From NCBI RefSeq assembly GCF_900110215.1, contig NZ_FOCX01000001.1, positions 310,148 to 374,147 of the forward strand: a stretch of DNA of 64,000 bases. Direction: 5' to 3'. Positions 17,232 through 26,476 of the stretch are shown here, one piece after another. The DNA is from Halorientalis persicus (GTDB taxonomy: Archaea > Halobacteriota > Halobacteria > Halobacteriales > Haloarculaceae). The notes beneath the pieces are model-generated. The model made no database searches, was not told the origin of the DNA, and saw only the letters and a program-made list of their open reading frames with translations. The position numbers and the translations under genes were made by a program. Each line of letters begins with the position of its first letter. Positions within the stretch are counted from its first letter, which is position 1.

Positions 17232-18443
17232 TCAGCGACCCAGTTCCTCGTGGGCGCTCGAGAGGTGCCGGGAGGCCAGCGCCGAGAGCAGGGAGAGTTC
17301 GCCGGCCAGCGCGGCGGTGGCGATCACTTCCGCGAGCGCGTCGGCGTTGCTTCCCGCCGGGTCGCCGCCACCGGTGACACCAACGACCTCCAGCGCCTCG
17401 GCCTGCGTGGCGAGGCCGGTCCCGCCGCCGACGGTGCCGACCTCCAGTGACGCGATGGTGAGGCTGGCGTAGAGGCCGTCCTCGCGCTCCTCGACCGTCG
17501 TGATGGCGTTCGAGCCCTCGACGACCTGGGCGATGTCCTGGCCCAGCGCGAGGAACGCGGCGGCGACGGTGTTTGCGGCGTGAGCGTTGAACCCCAGACT
17601 GCCCGCCTTGGCGCTGCCGACGAGGTTCTTTCGGGTGTTGGCCTCCGCGATCGCGTCGGCGGTCGTCTTGAACCGCTCCTCGACCAGGTCGTGGGGGATG
17701 AACACGTCGGCAGCGACAGTGCGCCCGCGGCCCTCGACGGCGTTGATCGCGGCCGGTTTCTTGTCGGTACAGAGGTTGCCCGAGAGCGCGACCAGCGAGG
17801 CTGGCGTCTCGTCCTCGACCACGCCACAGGCTTCCTCGGTCGCGATGGTGGCCATGTTCATCCCCATCGCGTCCTTGGTGTCGTAGGTGAAACGCAGGAA
17901 GACAGAGTCCCCGACGACGTAGGGCGTCACGTCGGTCAACTCGCCGTGGCTGGTGGTGGACTCGGCGGCCTCGGCGAGTTCGTCGGTGTTTTCACGGACC
18001 CACGCGGCGACCGTCGCGGCTTCACCCACGTCTTCGACGGTGAACACGGGCGCGCGGGTCATCCCGTTCTTGAGGACACGTGCAGTCGCACCGCCGGCCG
18101 CGCGGATGGCCGAACAGCCGCGGTTGACGCTGGCGATCAGCGCGCCCTCGGTGGTCGCCAGCGGGAGGTAGCGCTCGCCCGCGACAGCGCCACCGTCGAT
18201 ATCGACGGGGCCGACGACGCCGACGGGGACCTGCGTCCCGCCGATCATGTTCTCGATGTTCGGTTCGGCGGTCTCGGCCGCGAAGGCGTACTCACCGACG
18301 GTGTCGAGGTCGGTGTCGGTCTCTCCCTCGACGAACAGCCGGCGTGCCGTGGCGGCCGTCTCGGGGTCGGCGTGATCGTCCAGTTCGTGGAGCCGAAGCT
18401 CGCCCTCGCGGACGCGACGGGCCAGATCGGACGGATCGGTCAT
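17232..18443 (-). CDS. hmgA: 3-hydroxy-3-methylglutaryl-CoA reductase (NADPH)
   Basis: Commits HMG-CoA to mevalonate for isoprenoid ether-lipid synthesis; the target of statins in haloarchaea. The 403 residues match soluble class-I archaeal enzymes. Visible motifs are ENMIGGTQVPVGVVGP, the catalytic-Glu segment TTEGALIASVNRGC, DAMGMNMATIATE, the Lys segment NLCTDKKPAAIN, and the C-terminal GGGTGLATQAE with a catalytic His near the end (ASRHLSSAHEELGR). Monocistronic, divergent from the pentapeptide-channel gene. Confidence 0.96.
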   Translation of the reverse strand: MTDPSDLARRVREGELRLHELDDHADPETAATARRLFVEGETDTDLDTVGEYAFAAETAEPNIENMIGGTQVPVGVVGPVDIDGGAVAGERYLPLATTEGALIASVNRGCSAIRAAGGATARVLKNGMTRAPVFTVEDVGEAATVAAWVRENTDELAEAAESTTSHGELTDVTPYVVGDSVFLRFTYDTKDAMGMNMATIATEEACGVVEDETPASLVALSGNLCTDKKPAAINAVEGRGRTVAADVFIPHDLVEERFKTTADAIAEANTRKNLVGSAKAGSLGFNAHAANTVAAAFLALGQDIAQVVEGSNAITTVEEREDGLYASLTIASLEVGTVGGGTGLATQAEALEVVGVTGGGDPAGSNADALAEVIATAALAGELSLLSALASRHLSSAHEELGR

Positions 18444-18548
18444 ACCCGACGGTGTGGCGGGTACGTCCTAAGCGTTTCCGAAGGACAGCCTTTGGCTACG
18501 TTTCACTCTCCAAAACCTTTTGAGCCAGGTCAACGGATGGTTCGACAA

Positions 18549-20669
18549 ATGACCGACACGTCACTCACGGAGAGTCGGTCGATCCTGGAGCTGTCGCCCC
18601 CCGAGCGGGCCGAGAAAGGGATCGACGCGACGGCGGTAGAGGATGCCCTGATCGAGGTGATCCGCTACGGCGAGGGCGACCAGAAGGTGTTCGAGGGTCG
18701 AACCTTCCCGCGACTCGAACTGGACTATCTGGACGTCGGCCGGGAGAACAATCACCCGGTCGAGTTTCGCGACTGTACGTTCGAGGACGGGATCAGCGTC
18801 GAACACGCCGACGTGATGGTCCCGCTCGTCTTCGAGAACTGCGAGGTCGGGTCCCTCGAGATCGAGGACGCTCACTTCGAGTACGACGTCGAGATCGTCG
18901 ACTCGACGATCACCGGGCCGGTGACGGCCGAGGAGTCGCGGTTCGACCGGGACTGTGAGTTTTCCGACACCGTCTTCGAGGCCGAGACGAAACTCGAAGA
19001 GATCAACTGCCGGGAGGACACGTGTTTCGCCGACGCCGTCTTCGAGGCCCTCGTCTCCTTCCGGGGTGCGCGCTTCGCCGGACAGTCGAACGCCATGGAC
19101 GACAACGCGAGTTTCGCGGGGGCGACCTTCGCCGACGAGGCCGTCTTCGAGCAGGTCCGACTCCGGGCCAGCACCTTCGACGGCGCGACCTTCGAGGGGG
19201 TGGCGCGGTTCCGCGAAGTCCGCGTCGACGGCGACGTTCGGTTCACGGACACTACCTTCGAGGCCATAGCGAACTTCGCCGAGGCGCGGTTCACGGAGGA
19301 CGCCACCTTCGCCGGAGCGCACTTCGCCGCCGAGGCGCGCTTCCAGGGCGCGGTGTTCGAGGGCGGCGCGCGGTCGCTGGAAGACGACGTGTCCTTCGAG
19401 AGTGCGACCTTCGCCGGCCTGGCCCAGTTCGGGGAGGCCGAGTTTCGCTACTCCAACTTCGAGGCCGCGACCTTCCGGGGCGAGGCCGTCTTCGAGGAAG
19501 CGTGGTTCATGGCCGACGCGGACTTCGTGGACGCGACCTTCGACGGGCAGGCCGACTTCGACGAGGCCCGCTTCGTCGAGGACGCCGACTTCTCGGAGGC
19601 CACCTTCCGGGGGAAGGCCGTCTTCCGCGGCGCGGAGTTCCAGGGGCACGCAAACCAGCTCGAAGACAACGCCTCCTTCGACAGCGCGACGTTCGAGGAC
19701 GACGCCAACTTCGACGGGACGGAGTTCACCTCGGCCAACTTCATGCGCGTCGAGTTCGCCGGCACCATCCAGTTCGAGGACGCCACGTTCACCGAGCGCA
19801 TCGATATGCTGGTGCTGGCCATCGACGACGACCCGTACGTGAACCTCACGGACGCGACGATCCACGGCGGCACGATCTCCCAGCCCAAGGACGGCTGGGT
19901 CCGCTACGACCTCACGCGGGCCTCCATCGGCGACATCACGCTCCAGTCGGCCGACGAGAGCGGCGGGAGCCAGCGCCTGCTCGATTACTTCCGGTTCTGT
20001 AACACCGTCTTCAGCGAGTTCGACGGCAACGAGTTCGACTTCTCGACCCACACCGACTATCTCGACCGCAACGACTGGGTCCTCCACGAGTTCGACGACA
20101 CCACCGACCGCACCTACGCCGTCGAGATGACGCCCGAAGTGATCGAGATTACCTATCTCAACGCGAAAAACAGCGCCTCGGCGGCCGGCGACATGAAAGC
20201 CGCCGGCGAGTTCCGGGTGAAACGCCAGCAGTACGCCCGGAAGAAACACCTCGCCATCGCCGCCGACGGGGCGAGCGACCTCGGCTCGCGGTTCAAAAAC
20301 GGCATTCGCGCCGCCGAGAACGCCTTCCTCGGCGTCACCTGTGGCCACGGGATGCGCATCTTCCGCATCTTCGCCGTGTTCGCGGTCGTCCCCTTCTTTT
20401 TCGCCTTCTTCTACACCTTCGGCGGCCCAGCGTTCGAGACCGCTCCGAGCCACCAACTCGACTCGCTCTCACAGCTGACGACGCCCGCCGGATTCAGTGA
20501 GTTCTACACGATGATCTCCTTTAGCTACATCACGTTCCTCACCATCGGGTACGGCAACATCGGGGCCGACGGGTGGGCCTCCCGGATCCTGGTGGCGGCC
20601 GAGGTGTACCTCTCGGTCATCCTCGGTGGGCTCGTGCTGTACGCGCTGATCAAGCGCTCGGAGATGTGA
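18549..20669 (+). CDS. Pentapeptide-repeat protein fused to a C-terminal ion-channel domain
   Basis: A 706-residue protein with two parts. Residues about 70-420 are A(D/N/R)Fxx-type pentapeptide repeats forming a right-handed quadrilateral beta-helix, for example ASFAGATFADEAVF and ADFVDATFDGQADFDEARF. After a linker (about 420-595) come TM1 (FRIFAVFAVVPFFFAFFYTF, about 603-622), a pore loop with YITFLTIGYGNIG (about 659-671), and TM2 (about 680-700). That is the layout of a two-TM potassium-type channel. The filter reads TIGYGN rather than TVGYGD. The start at 18549 is chosen because the AAAACCTTTT promoter-like run ends about 28 bases upstream. Role inferred: a ligand- or partner-gated channel. 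Confidence 0.85.
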   Translation: MTDTSLTESRSILELSPPERAEKGIDATAVEDALIEVIRYGEGDQKVFEGRTFPRLELDYLDVGRENNHPVEFRDCTFEDGISVEHADVMVPLVFENCEVGSLEIEDAHFEYDVEIVDSTITGPVTAEESRFDRDCEFSDTVFEAETKLEEINCREDTCFADAVFEALVSFRGARFAGQSNAMDDNASFAGATFADEAVFEQVRLRASTFDGATFEGVARFREVRVDGDVRFTDTTFEAIANFAEARFTEDATFAGAHFAAEARFQGAVFEGGARSLEDDVSFESATFAGLAQFGEAEFRYSNFEAATFRGEAVFEEAWFMADADFVDATFDGQADFDEARFVEDADFSEATFRGKAVFRGAEFQGHANQLEDNASFDSATFEDDANFDGTEFTSANFMRVEFAGTIQFEDATFTERIDMLVLAIDDDPYVNLTDATIHGGTISQPKDGWVRYDLTRASIGDITLQSADESGGSQRLLDYFRFCNTVFSEFDGNEFDFSTHTDYLDRNDWVLHEFDDTTDRTYAVEMTPEVIEITYLNAKNSASAAGDMKAAGEFRVKRQQYARKKHLAIAADGASDLGSRFKNGIRAAENAFLGVTCGHGMRIFRIFAVFAVVPFFFAFFYTFGGPAFETAPSHQLDSLSQLTTPAGFSEFYTMISFSYITFLTIGYGNIGADGWASRILVAAEVYLSVILGGLVLYALIKRSEM

Positions 20670-20709
20670 GAGCGGAAACGCTTATTTCATCGCCGACGCT
20701 ACAGGTAGT

Positions 20710-21369
20710 ATGACTTACGATACCGTCGTCTTCGACAACGACGGTGTCCTCGTCGGTCGGACGCACTTCGAGGTGCTCCGGGAGGCCACTGCCGATACGT
20801 TCGCGCAGTTCGGCGTCACCGACCCGGACCCCGACCACGTCGAGGACATGACCATCGGCGCGACCCCAGCACAGGTCGCGTCCGTCTGTGACACGTACGA
20901 TCTCGATCCCGACCAGTTCTGGATTACACGCGACCGCACGGTCTCGGAGGCCCAGCAAGCAGAGGCGCGAGCCGGCCGGAAGACGCCGTACGGCGACGTG
21001 TCGACGATCGCGGACCTCGACATCAAGCGGGGCATCGTCAGCTCGAACCAGCAGGCCACGGTCGATTTCCTGCTCGATCACTTCGAGATCGACGGGCTGT
21101 TCGACACCGCCTACGGCCGCGAGGCGACCATCGAGAGCCTCAATCTCCGCAAGCCCAACGCCCACTACCTGGAGCGGGCGCTCGCCGACCTCGACGCGGA
21201 CTCGGCGCTGTACGTCGGCGACAACGAATCCGATATCCGGGCCGCCGAGAACGCCGGCATCGACTCCGCGTTCATCCGCCGGCCCCACCGCACCGATTGG
21301 GACCTCAACGTCTGGCCCACGTGGGACATCGACTCGCTCGACGACCTCCACCGGATCTGTGGCACCTGA
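20710..21369 (+). CDS. HAD-superfamily hydrolase, phosphoglycolate phosphatase-like
   Basis: A 219-residue HAD hydrolase of the subclass with a helical cap (residues about 17-90). Catalytic D9 and D11 lie in VVFDNDGVL; motif II is GIVSSNQQ, the motif III Lys is in LRKPNAHYL, and motif IV is VGDNESDIRAA. Archaeal members act on small phosphate esters such as phosphoglycolate. It follows the channel gene in the same direction with a 40-base gap holding its own AT-rich promoter-like run. Confidence 0.88.
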   Translation: MTYDTVVFDNDGVLVGRTHFEVLREATADTFAQFGVTDPDPDHVEDMTIGATPAQVASVCDTYDLDPDQFWITRDRTVSEAQQAEARAGRKTPYGDVSTIADLDIKRGIVSSNQQATVDFLLDHFEIDGLFDTAYGREATIESLNLRKPNAHYLERALADLDADSALYVGDNESDIRAAENAGIDSAFIRRPHRTDWDLNVWPTWDIDSLDDLHRICGT

Positions 21370-21428
21370 GGGCTAACCACGAACTTTCAAGCCCGCCGCC
21401 GTCCCAGTGCAAACGAACCCGCCCAGCC

Positions 21429-22037
21429 ATGAGCCCTGCACCCGAGTCCGGCGAGTACGAGGCGGCGGTCGGCGGCGACCGCGAGAGCGTCGACGCCGGC
21501 ACCGTCGAGAGCCTGGCCGTCACCGGCGAGCGCTGTGCCGTCGACGTGACCCCGGCGGCCGACGAGTTCCGACTCGCGCTGGCCGGCGACCACAACTCCG
21601 TCCGCGTCCGCGGCAACGACGAGACCGTCGTCCTCGAACTCACCGGCGACCGCAACTCGCTGGCCCTGGGCGAGGCGATGTCGCTCCGGCGGGACCGCGA
21701 CGAGGGGGAGGCAAACTCCATCTCCCGGGAGTCGTTCGACACCGGGAGCGAACCCGACCTCGTGCAGACGACCCGCGACGAGGCCTACGCGGGACTGGGG
21801 TGGTTCGGGCTCGATCTGGTCTCCTATCAGACGGAGATCGAACGCGACCACTGCCAGTACTGCGGTCACGACGCAGAGCGCGTGATCGAGCGCCGCGAGG
21901 AGAAGGTCCTCTCGCTGTTCGGGCTGACGTTCACGCTCACGACGGTCGCCAGTTCCGACGAGTGTTCGTTCTGTCGGGTGCCTGCCAACGCCAGCGTCGA
22001 CCTCTCGGATCGGGAGCGGCGAGAGATCTACCGCTGA
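21429..22037 (+). CDS. Conserved hypothetical zinc-binding protein
   Basis: A 202-residue soluble protein I do not recognise. The N-terminal half is beta-rich with repeated GDHNSVRVRGN and GDRNSLALG turns. The C-terminal part has two CxxC pairs (HCQYCGHD near 140 and ECSFCRVP near 178) separated by about 35 residues that include a hydrophobic LSLFGLTFTLTTV stretch. It overlaps the oppositely oriented DUF2617-like gene by 10 bases at their 3' ends. Confidence 0.65.
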   Translation: MSPAPESGEYEAAVGGDRESVDAGTVESLAVTGERCAVDVTPAADEFRLALAGDHNSVRVRGNDETVVLELTGDRNSLALGEAMSLRRDRDEGEANSISRESFDTGSEPDLVQTTRDEAYAGLGWFGLDLVSYQTEIERDHCQYCGHDAERVIERREEKVLSLFGLTFTLTTVASSDECSFCRVPANASVDLSDRERREIYR

Positions 22038-22531
22038 GTCGCGGCATCGTCCGTCCGCCCCAAGACAGTCTCGGAGTACACCAGACAGCCGTGTTCGGGG
22101 TAGGTGTGATAGGTCTCGTAGCCGTCGCCGTCGACCGCGATGGCGGTGTAGGCGTCGGGCTCGAACTCGTAGGCCAGCTCGAAGTCGCGCCCGGCGGGGT
22201 AGGTGTCGATGTCGCGGATGGAGACGGCCGTCTCGGCGATCACCGACTCGCCGGCGTAGCGGAGTCGCCGGTCGTCGCCCTCGGGCAGGGAGAGTTCGGC
22301 CACGGCGTCGTGGGAGAGTGATTTACAGGAGATCATCTCCCGGAAGGCCAGGTCGGGAGCGTAGACGTAGTGGGAACTCCCGATGACGGCGATTTCGGCC
22401 GGCGCGTCACAGAGATCGACGGTGGTCTCGGCGAAGACGGTCAGCCGGTCGCAGTCGGGGCTGTCGCTCCCGAAGCCGACGAACAGCCGATCCGTGTGGA
22501 CCTCAGGGTCCGTAGTCGACGACGATGTCAT
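22028..22531 (-). CDS. DUF2617-like protein
   Basis: A 167-residue soluble beta-rich protein. The segment EIAVIGSSHYVYAPDLAFRE and the C-terminal YETYHTYPEHGCLVYSET resemble DUF2617 proteins, whose genes in many bacteria and archaea sit beside spermidine-synthase-like genes. That is the arrangement here: it starts inside the end of the membrane spermidine-synthase-like gene (29-base overlap). Family assignment is from memory of pattern and context. Its biochemical role is unknown. Confidence 0.7.
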   Translation of the reverse strand: MTSSSTTDPEVHTDRLFVGFGSDSPDCDRLTVFAETTVDLCDAPAEIAVIGSSHYVYAPDLAFREMISCKSLSHDAVAELSLPEGDDRRLRYAGESVIAETAVSIRDIDTYPAGRDFELAYEFEPDAYTAIAVDGDGYETYHTYPEHGCLVYSETVLGRTDDAATQR

Positions 22532-24314
22532 AGTTTGGGTGGAAGACGCTGTTGGGAGCCACGCCGCGGAACGAGGGCACTGACCGCCACTCCAGACTCG
22601 CGTAGCGGTCGCGGTGGCGGTCGAGGTACGCGCCGCCCGAATCGAGGTCGAGGGCGGGCGTCGGGCCCGGCGAGAGGGCATAGAACAGTTCGCCCCGTTC
22701 GGCCCGGCCGTCGCCGTTCGAGTCGCCGTAGGCGTGGTACGGGAGGTACGAGTCGAAGCCGGCGGCTTCGACGGTCGTGAGGTACGCGCTCCGGTGTTTC
22801 GGGAAGCCGTACCGGGTGTAGGCCCACGTCACCGCCAGCCCGTCGTCGGTGAGGTGCTGGCGAACCTGCCGATAGAACTCCGTCGAGTACAGATGCAGGA
22901 GGTCGTCACTGCGCGCGCCGGGCAGGTCCAACAGGATCAGGTCGTACTTGCGGTCGGTCTCCCGGAGGTAGGCGTAGCCGTCCTGGCGGTGGACGGTGAG
23001 GTTCTCATCGCGGTAGGCGTCGTCGTGGTACCGCCGGAAGAACGGGTGCTCCTTCGCGTACCGCTGGAACTCCCGGTCGGGGTCGACCATATCGACGGTC
23101 GCGCCGTGGTCGCGCAGGTAGTTGGCGGCGATCCAGTCGCCGCCGCCCAGCAGGAGGACGCGGTCGTCGGAGAGGTTCCGGTCCGCCAGCGGTTCGAAGG
23201 CGGCGGGCACGTCCACGAGGCCGTGGTGGTACGACTCGACCCAGCTCTCACAGAGCTGGATCGCCGCGTCCAGCCGGAGGCAGGTCTCGGGCCCGTCGGG
23301 GAACGGGTCGGTCGCACCGGAGCCGGTCCACTCGCGCTCGTAGAGGACGATGTCCTGATATCGGGTGGTCTCGTGGTCGGTGACCGAGACGGCCATGTTC
23401 CGGTCGGGGTACTCGTCTTCGATGCCCTCTTCGAGGTACAGCGTCCGGAGTTCCGACTCGACGCGGTCGTCGGCCGCCAGCGCACCGGCGTACGCCGTGG
23501 AGGCGACGATACAGACGACCAGCAGCGCGCGGACGCCTGTGCCGAAGGTCGCTCCCGTCACGGCCGAGGAATCACCGGCCGGCCGGTCCCGATACAGCAG
23601 GTAGACGACGAGGGCAGCCACCGCGTTCAGGAGTCCGAGGACGAACACGGCCGCGATCAGGCCCAGCGACGGGTACAGGACCAGGGCGTAGGTGACCGTC
23701 CCGACGAGGCTCCCGAGGTAGTCCATCCCCAGAATGGCGGAGAAACTTCCATCGTCGTCGGCCCCCTCGTCGGAGCCGGGCGTCTCGTCGGGGTCCGGGA
23801 CCCGAAAGAGCAGGCCGAGCAGGCCCCGCGCGAGTCGCTGGGAGCCTCGGCCGAGCGAGCCGACGACCGCGAGCGCGCCGAGGTCGGCGTCCGCTTCGGC
23901 GTCGGCCAGATCCGTGAGGAAGGGGATCTCCAGTCCGGAGAGGATCCCGACGACGACGATAGGGAGGTGCGAGAGCCACAGCGCGACCGTCTCGGCGACG
24001 AGTTCCACGGTCTGGGAGCCCGGGACGGGGACGGCGTTGACGGCGACGATGAAGACGAGTCCGAGGGGACCCGCCAGCGCGAGGTACACCTCCAGGCGGA
24101 AGAAGTTCGCCGGGTCCGCGTCGACGTAGCGGTAGGCGAAGGCGCCGATGCCCAGCGAGAACAGAAAGAGGCCGATGGTGATGGAGTAGCGGACGACGGT
24201 GCCGCCGAAGATCACCGTCAGCAGTTCCGAGTAGACGAGTTCGTAGACGATGCTACAGAAGGCGACGACGAACGTGATCCCGAAGACCGTACTGCGTCTG
24301 GAGGGCGTCGTCAC
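22503..24314 (-). CDS. Membrane-embedded spermidine-synthase-like protein
   Basis: A 603-residue protein. The N-terminal half (about 1-280) has seven to eight hydrophobic segments with an acidic loop near 145-195. The C-terminal half has a Rossmann fold of the spermidine-synthase type: LLLGGGDWIAANYLRDHG (about 386-403), VDMVDPDREF, HRQDGYAYLRE, and DLILLDLPGARSDDLLHLYS (about 455-474). That matches the fused transporter-like class rather than soluble SpeE. Soluble SpeE usually reads GGGDG; here it is GGGDW. Polyamine aminopropyl transfer is possible but unproven; an alternative is an aminopropylated lipid or another decarboxy-SAM-like donor. It is the middle gene of a leftward operon. Confidence 0.85.
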   Translation of the reverse strand: MTTPSRRSTVFGITFVVAFCSIVYELVYSELLTVIFGGTVVRYSITIGLFLFSLGIGAFAYRYVDADPANFFRLEVYLALAGPLGLVFIVAVNAVPVPGSQTVELVAETVALWLSHLPIVVVGILSGLEIPFLTDLADAEADADLGALAVVGSLGRGSQRLARGLLGLLFRVPDPDETPGSDEGADDDGSFSAILGMDYLGSLVGTVTYALVLYPSLGLIAAVFVLGLLNAVAALVVYLLYRDRPAGDSSAVTGATFGTGVRALLVVCIVASTAYAGALAADDRVESELRTLYLEEGIEDEYPDRNMAVSVTDHETTRYQDIVLYEREWTGSGATDPFPDGPETCLRLDAAIQLCESWVESYHHGLVDVPAAFEPLADRNLSDDRVLLLGGGDWIAANYLRDHGATVDMVDPDREFQRYAKEHPFFRRYHDDAYRDENLTVHRQDGYAYLRETDRKYDLILLDLPGARSDDLLHLYSTEFYRQVRQHLTDDGLAVTWAYTRYGFPKHRSAYLTTVEAAGFDSYLPYHAYGDSNGDGRAERGELFYALSPGPTPALDLDSGGAYLDRHRDRYASLEWRSVPSFRGVAPNSVFHPNYDIVVDYGP

Positions 24315-24321
24315 GACGGGC

Positions 24322-25032
24322 TCAGTCCGACGTGTTCAGTCGGGGCTCGACTTTCCACTTCTCGTCGATCTGGAACTGACCGCCGCTCTCGACGACGTTC
24401 AGATCGACGGCCGACCAGCCCAGATCGCGGTCGCCGTTCTCGGCCTGGAGGTTGGCACCGACGCGGTACCAGCCCTCGCGGAGATCGCGTTCCCAGCGGA
24501 CCTGCTCGCCCGCGTCGACGTTTTGCATCCGCGCGTCCCAGTTGCCCGGTGGGCCGGCACCCGGGAGGTTGTCCTCGTCGTCGGTCGGCCCGCCGACGCG
24601 GGCGAACGCGACCGCCGGGATGGCGACCTGGTACATCTCGATCTGGCTCTGGTGGTCGTCCCGCCACTCGTCGTCGTCGTCTTCCCCGTGCCAGATGGCA
24701 CGACCGTGCGCGCCGTGGGGCGCGCCCGCGTACGACCCCCTGCTCCCGCGGCCGACGGCACCCCGCCCCTTGGCTGCGCGAGCGACGCCGACGGGAGCGA
24801 GCGACCCGACGGCGTCCGCGCCGACAGCGTTGTTGCCGTCCGTGGCGGCGGCTTCGGCCTCGGGCTGGCTCTCCAGCGGCACGACCAGCGCGTTCGCGGA
24901 GGCCTCGATCGACTCGAACACGTCCGATCGCCGTGGCGGCGGCAGTTCGTTCGACCCGAGCAGGCCACAGCCAGCCAGGCTCGCGGCACCGAGGGCACTT
25001 CCCGTCGCGGCGAGGAACTTGCGGCGATCCAT
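24322..25032 (-). CDS. Tat-exported lipoprotein of the spermidine-synthase-like operon
   Basis: A 236-residue protein. MDRRKFLAATGSALG is a twin-arginine signal, followed by a lipobox (LAGC, Cys near 22). The mature part has Ala/Gly-rich low complexity (GRGAVGRGSRGSYAGAPHGA), then His/acidic stretches (HGEDDDDEWRDDHQ) and a beta-rich C-terminus (EQVRWERDLREGWYRVGANL). It is first in the operon, ending 7 bases before the spermidine-synthase-like start. I do not recognise the family. The promoter is probably the AT-rich TATACTTTAATCC run just upstream (25053-25065). Confidence 0.75.
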   Translation of the reverse strand: MDRRKFLAATGSALGAASLAGCGLLGSNELPPPRRSDVFESIEASANALVVPLESQPEAEAAATDGNNAVGADAVGSLAPVGVARAAKGRGAVGRGSRGSYAGAPHGAHGRAIWHGEDDDDEWRDDHQSQIEMYQVAIPAVAFARVGGPTDDEDNLPGAGPPGNWDARMQNVDAGEQVRWERDLREGWYRVGANLQAENGDRDLGWSAVDLNVVESGGQFQIDEKWKVEPRLNTSD

Positions 25033-25353
25033 GCTTGTTTGTCATCATGGCAACCTATACTTTAATCCTACTGTTCGGAGGAACGCCGAAAACGGGTGGT
25101 GTAGCGTCCGAGGCCGCCTTCGGGCCCACCGGACGTGGGCGTCATACGTGGTACGGACGACCAGCGCGACGACCGTGATCGGTGGCGAGTTCGTCTTCGA
25201 GAGCCCTTGAGCCGTCATCGCTGTGGAGAAGCGCCCCATACACCGGCAACATCTGCGTGGAATCCCACCGGTCCCGCACATTGAAGGCAAAATCTTTTCA
25301 ATACCGAATACCGTACGATATACAACACCAATCGGGTGGTCCACGTGCCGGAA
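25033..25353. other. Divergent intergenic region, lipoprotein operon / nadABC
   Basis: A 321-base gap without a gene that I can support. The left end holds the probable promoter of the leftward operon (AT-rich at 25053-25065). The right end is AT-rich (25285-25325, including AAAATCTTTTCAATACCG and GATATAC) and should contain the nadA promoter. The centre (25080-25260) is GC-rich with no convincing frame, hairpin array or tRNA. Confidence 0.5.
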
Positions 25354-26475
25354 ATGGAAACAGCGCAGTTCGAGACGGACTTGAGTCTCTTCAAATACGA
25401 CAACCTGGAACAGCTCCCGCCAGCCTATCGGGACCTCGACGAGGACGAGCGCACCGAGCGCATCGAGGCGGCCCTGGCCGAACTGGGTGACGACGTCGTC
25501 ATCCTGGGACACAACTACCAGCGACGGGAGATCGTCGAGCACGCCGACTTCGTGGGCGATTCCTACCAGCTGAGCAAGGAGGCGGCCAACGCCGACGCCG
25601 ACTACGTGATCTTCGGCGGCGTGACGTTCATGGCCGAGTCCGCGGACATCATCACCGACGACGATCAGTCCGTGATCCTCCCGAGTATGGAGGCGTCCTG
25701 TCCGATGGCCGGGATGGCCGAGGCCCTGCAGGTCGACGCCGCCTGGGCCGAAATTACGGCCGCGACCGACGACGACATCATCCCGATCACGTACATGAAC
25801 AGCTACGCCGACCTGAAGGCCTTCTGTGCCGAGCAGGGCGGGCTGGTCTGTACCTCCTCGAACGCCCACAAGGCCTTCGAGTACGCCTTCGAGCAGGGCG
25901 ACAAGGTGCTGTTCCTGCCGGACAAGCACCTCGGGGAGAACACGGCCCACCGGCTCGACATGGCCGAGGAGATCGTCGAGTGGGACCCCTGGGACCCGGA
26001 GGGCAAAGACCCCGAGGAAGCCGCCGAGAACGACATCATCCTCTGGGACGGCTACTGCCAGGTCCACGAACGGTTCCGCGCGAGCCACATCGAGGACCTG
26101 CGCGAGGAACGGCCGGACGCCAACGTGGTCGTCCACCCCGAGTGTCGCCGCGAGGTCGTCGAGGCCGCCGACGTGGTCGGCTCCACCTCGACCATCTGCC
26201 AGACCGTCGCGGACGCCGAACCCGGCGACACCTGGGCCATCGGCACGGAGATCCACCTCGCCAAGCACCTCGACCGCTGGCACCCCGACGTGGAGGTCCT
26301 GCCCCTCTGCGGTGACGCCTGCATGGACTGCAACGCCATGCGCCAGATCGACCCGAACTACCTGACGTGGGTACTGGAGGAACTGGTCGAAGGCCGCGAG
26401 CGCAACGTCATCGAGGTCGCGCCCGAGGAGAAGGAACTCGCACAGGTCGCGCTCGACCGGATGCTGGAGATCTAA
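25354..26475 (+). CDS. nadA: Quinolinate synthase A
   Basis: Condenses iminoaspartate with dihydroxyacetone phosphate to quinolinate; [4Fe-4S] enzyme, cytosolic. The 373 residues are normal for archaeal NadA. The three cluster cysteines lie in MEASCPMAGM, VVVHPECRREV and CGDACMDCNAM; the substrate-binding ILGHNYQRREIV and TYMNSYADLKA blocks are clear. An ATG at 25354 is chosen; a GTG at 25336 in frame would add six residues. First gene of nadA-nadB-nadC, one base from nadB. Confidence 0.95.
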   Translation: METAQFETDLSLFKYDNLEQLPPAYRDLDEDERTERIEAALAELGDDVVILGHNYQRREIVEHADFVGDSYQLSKEAANADADYVIFGGVTFMAESADIITDDDQSVILPSMEASCPMAGMAEALQVDAAWAEITAATDDDIIPITYMNSYADLKAFCAEQGGLVCTSSNAHKAFEYAFEQGDKVLFLPDKHLGENTAHRLDMAEEIVEWDPWDPEGKDPEEAAENDIILWDGYCQVHERFRASHIEDLREERPDANVVVHPECRREVVEAADVVGSTSTICQTVADAEPGDTWAIGTEIHLAKHLDRWHPDVEVLPLCGDACMDCNAMRQIDPNYLTWVLEELVEGRERNVIEVAPEEKELAQVALDRMLEI

Positions 26476-26476
26476 T

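Noticed and set aside
17580..18548. N-terminal extension of the pentapeptide-channel frame back to 17580
   Set aside because: The extension runs antisense through hmgA and lacks the acidic pattern; the TATA-like run near 18512-18520 sits just before the ATG at 18549.
18561..20456. Very long leftward open frame antisense to the pentapeptide-channel gene
   Set aside because: It is a shadow of codon bias in a GC-rich gene; it overlaps a protein with clear repeats and channel motifs, and its own sequence is a low-complexity string of E/V/G/R.
22531..22681. N-terminal extension of the DUF2617-like protein to 22681
   Set aside because: The added sequence is basic and overlaps the spermidine-synthase-like gene by 150 bases; the ATG at 22529-22531 gives an acidic start.
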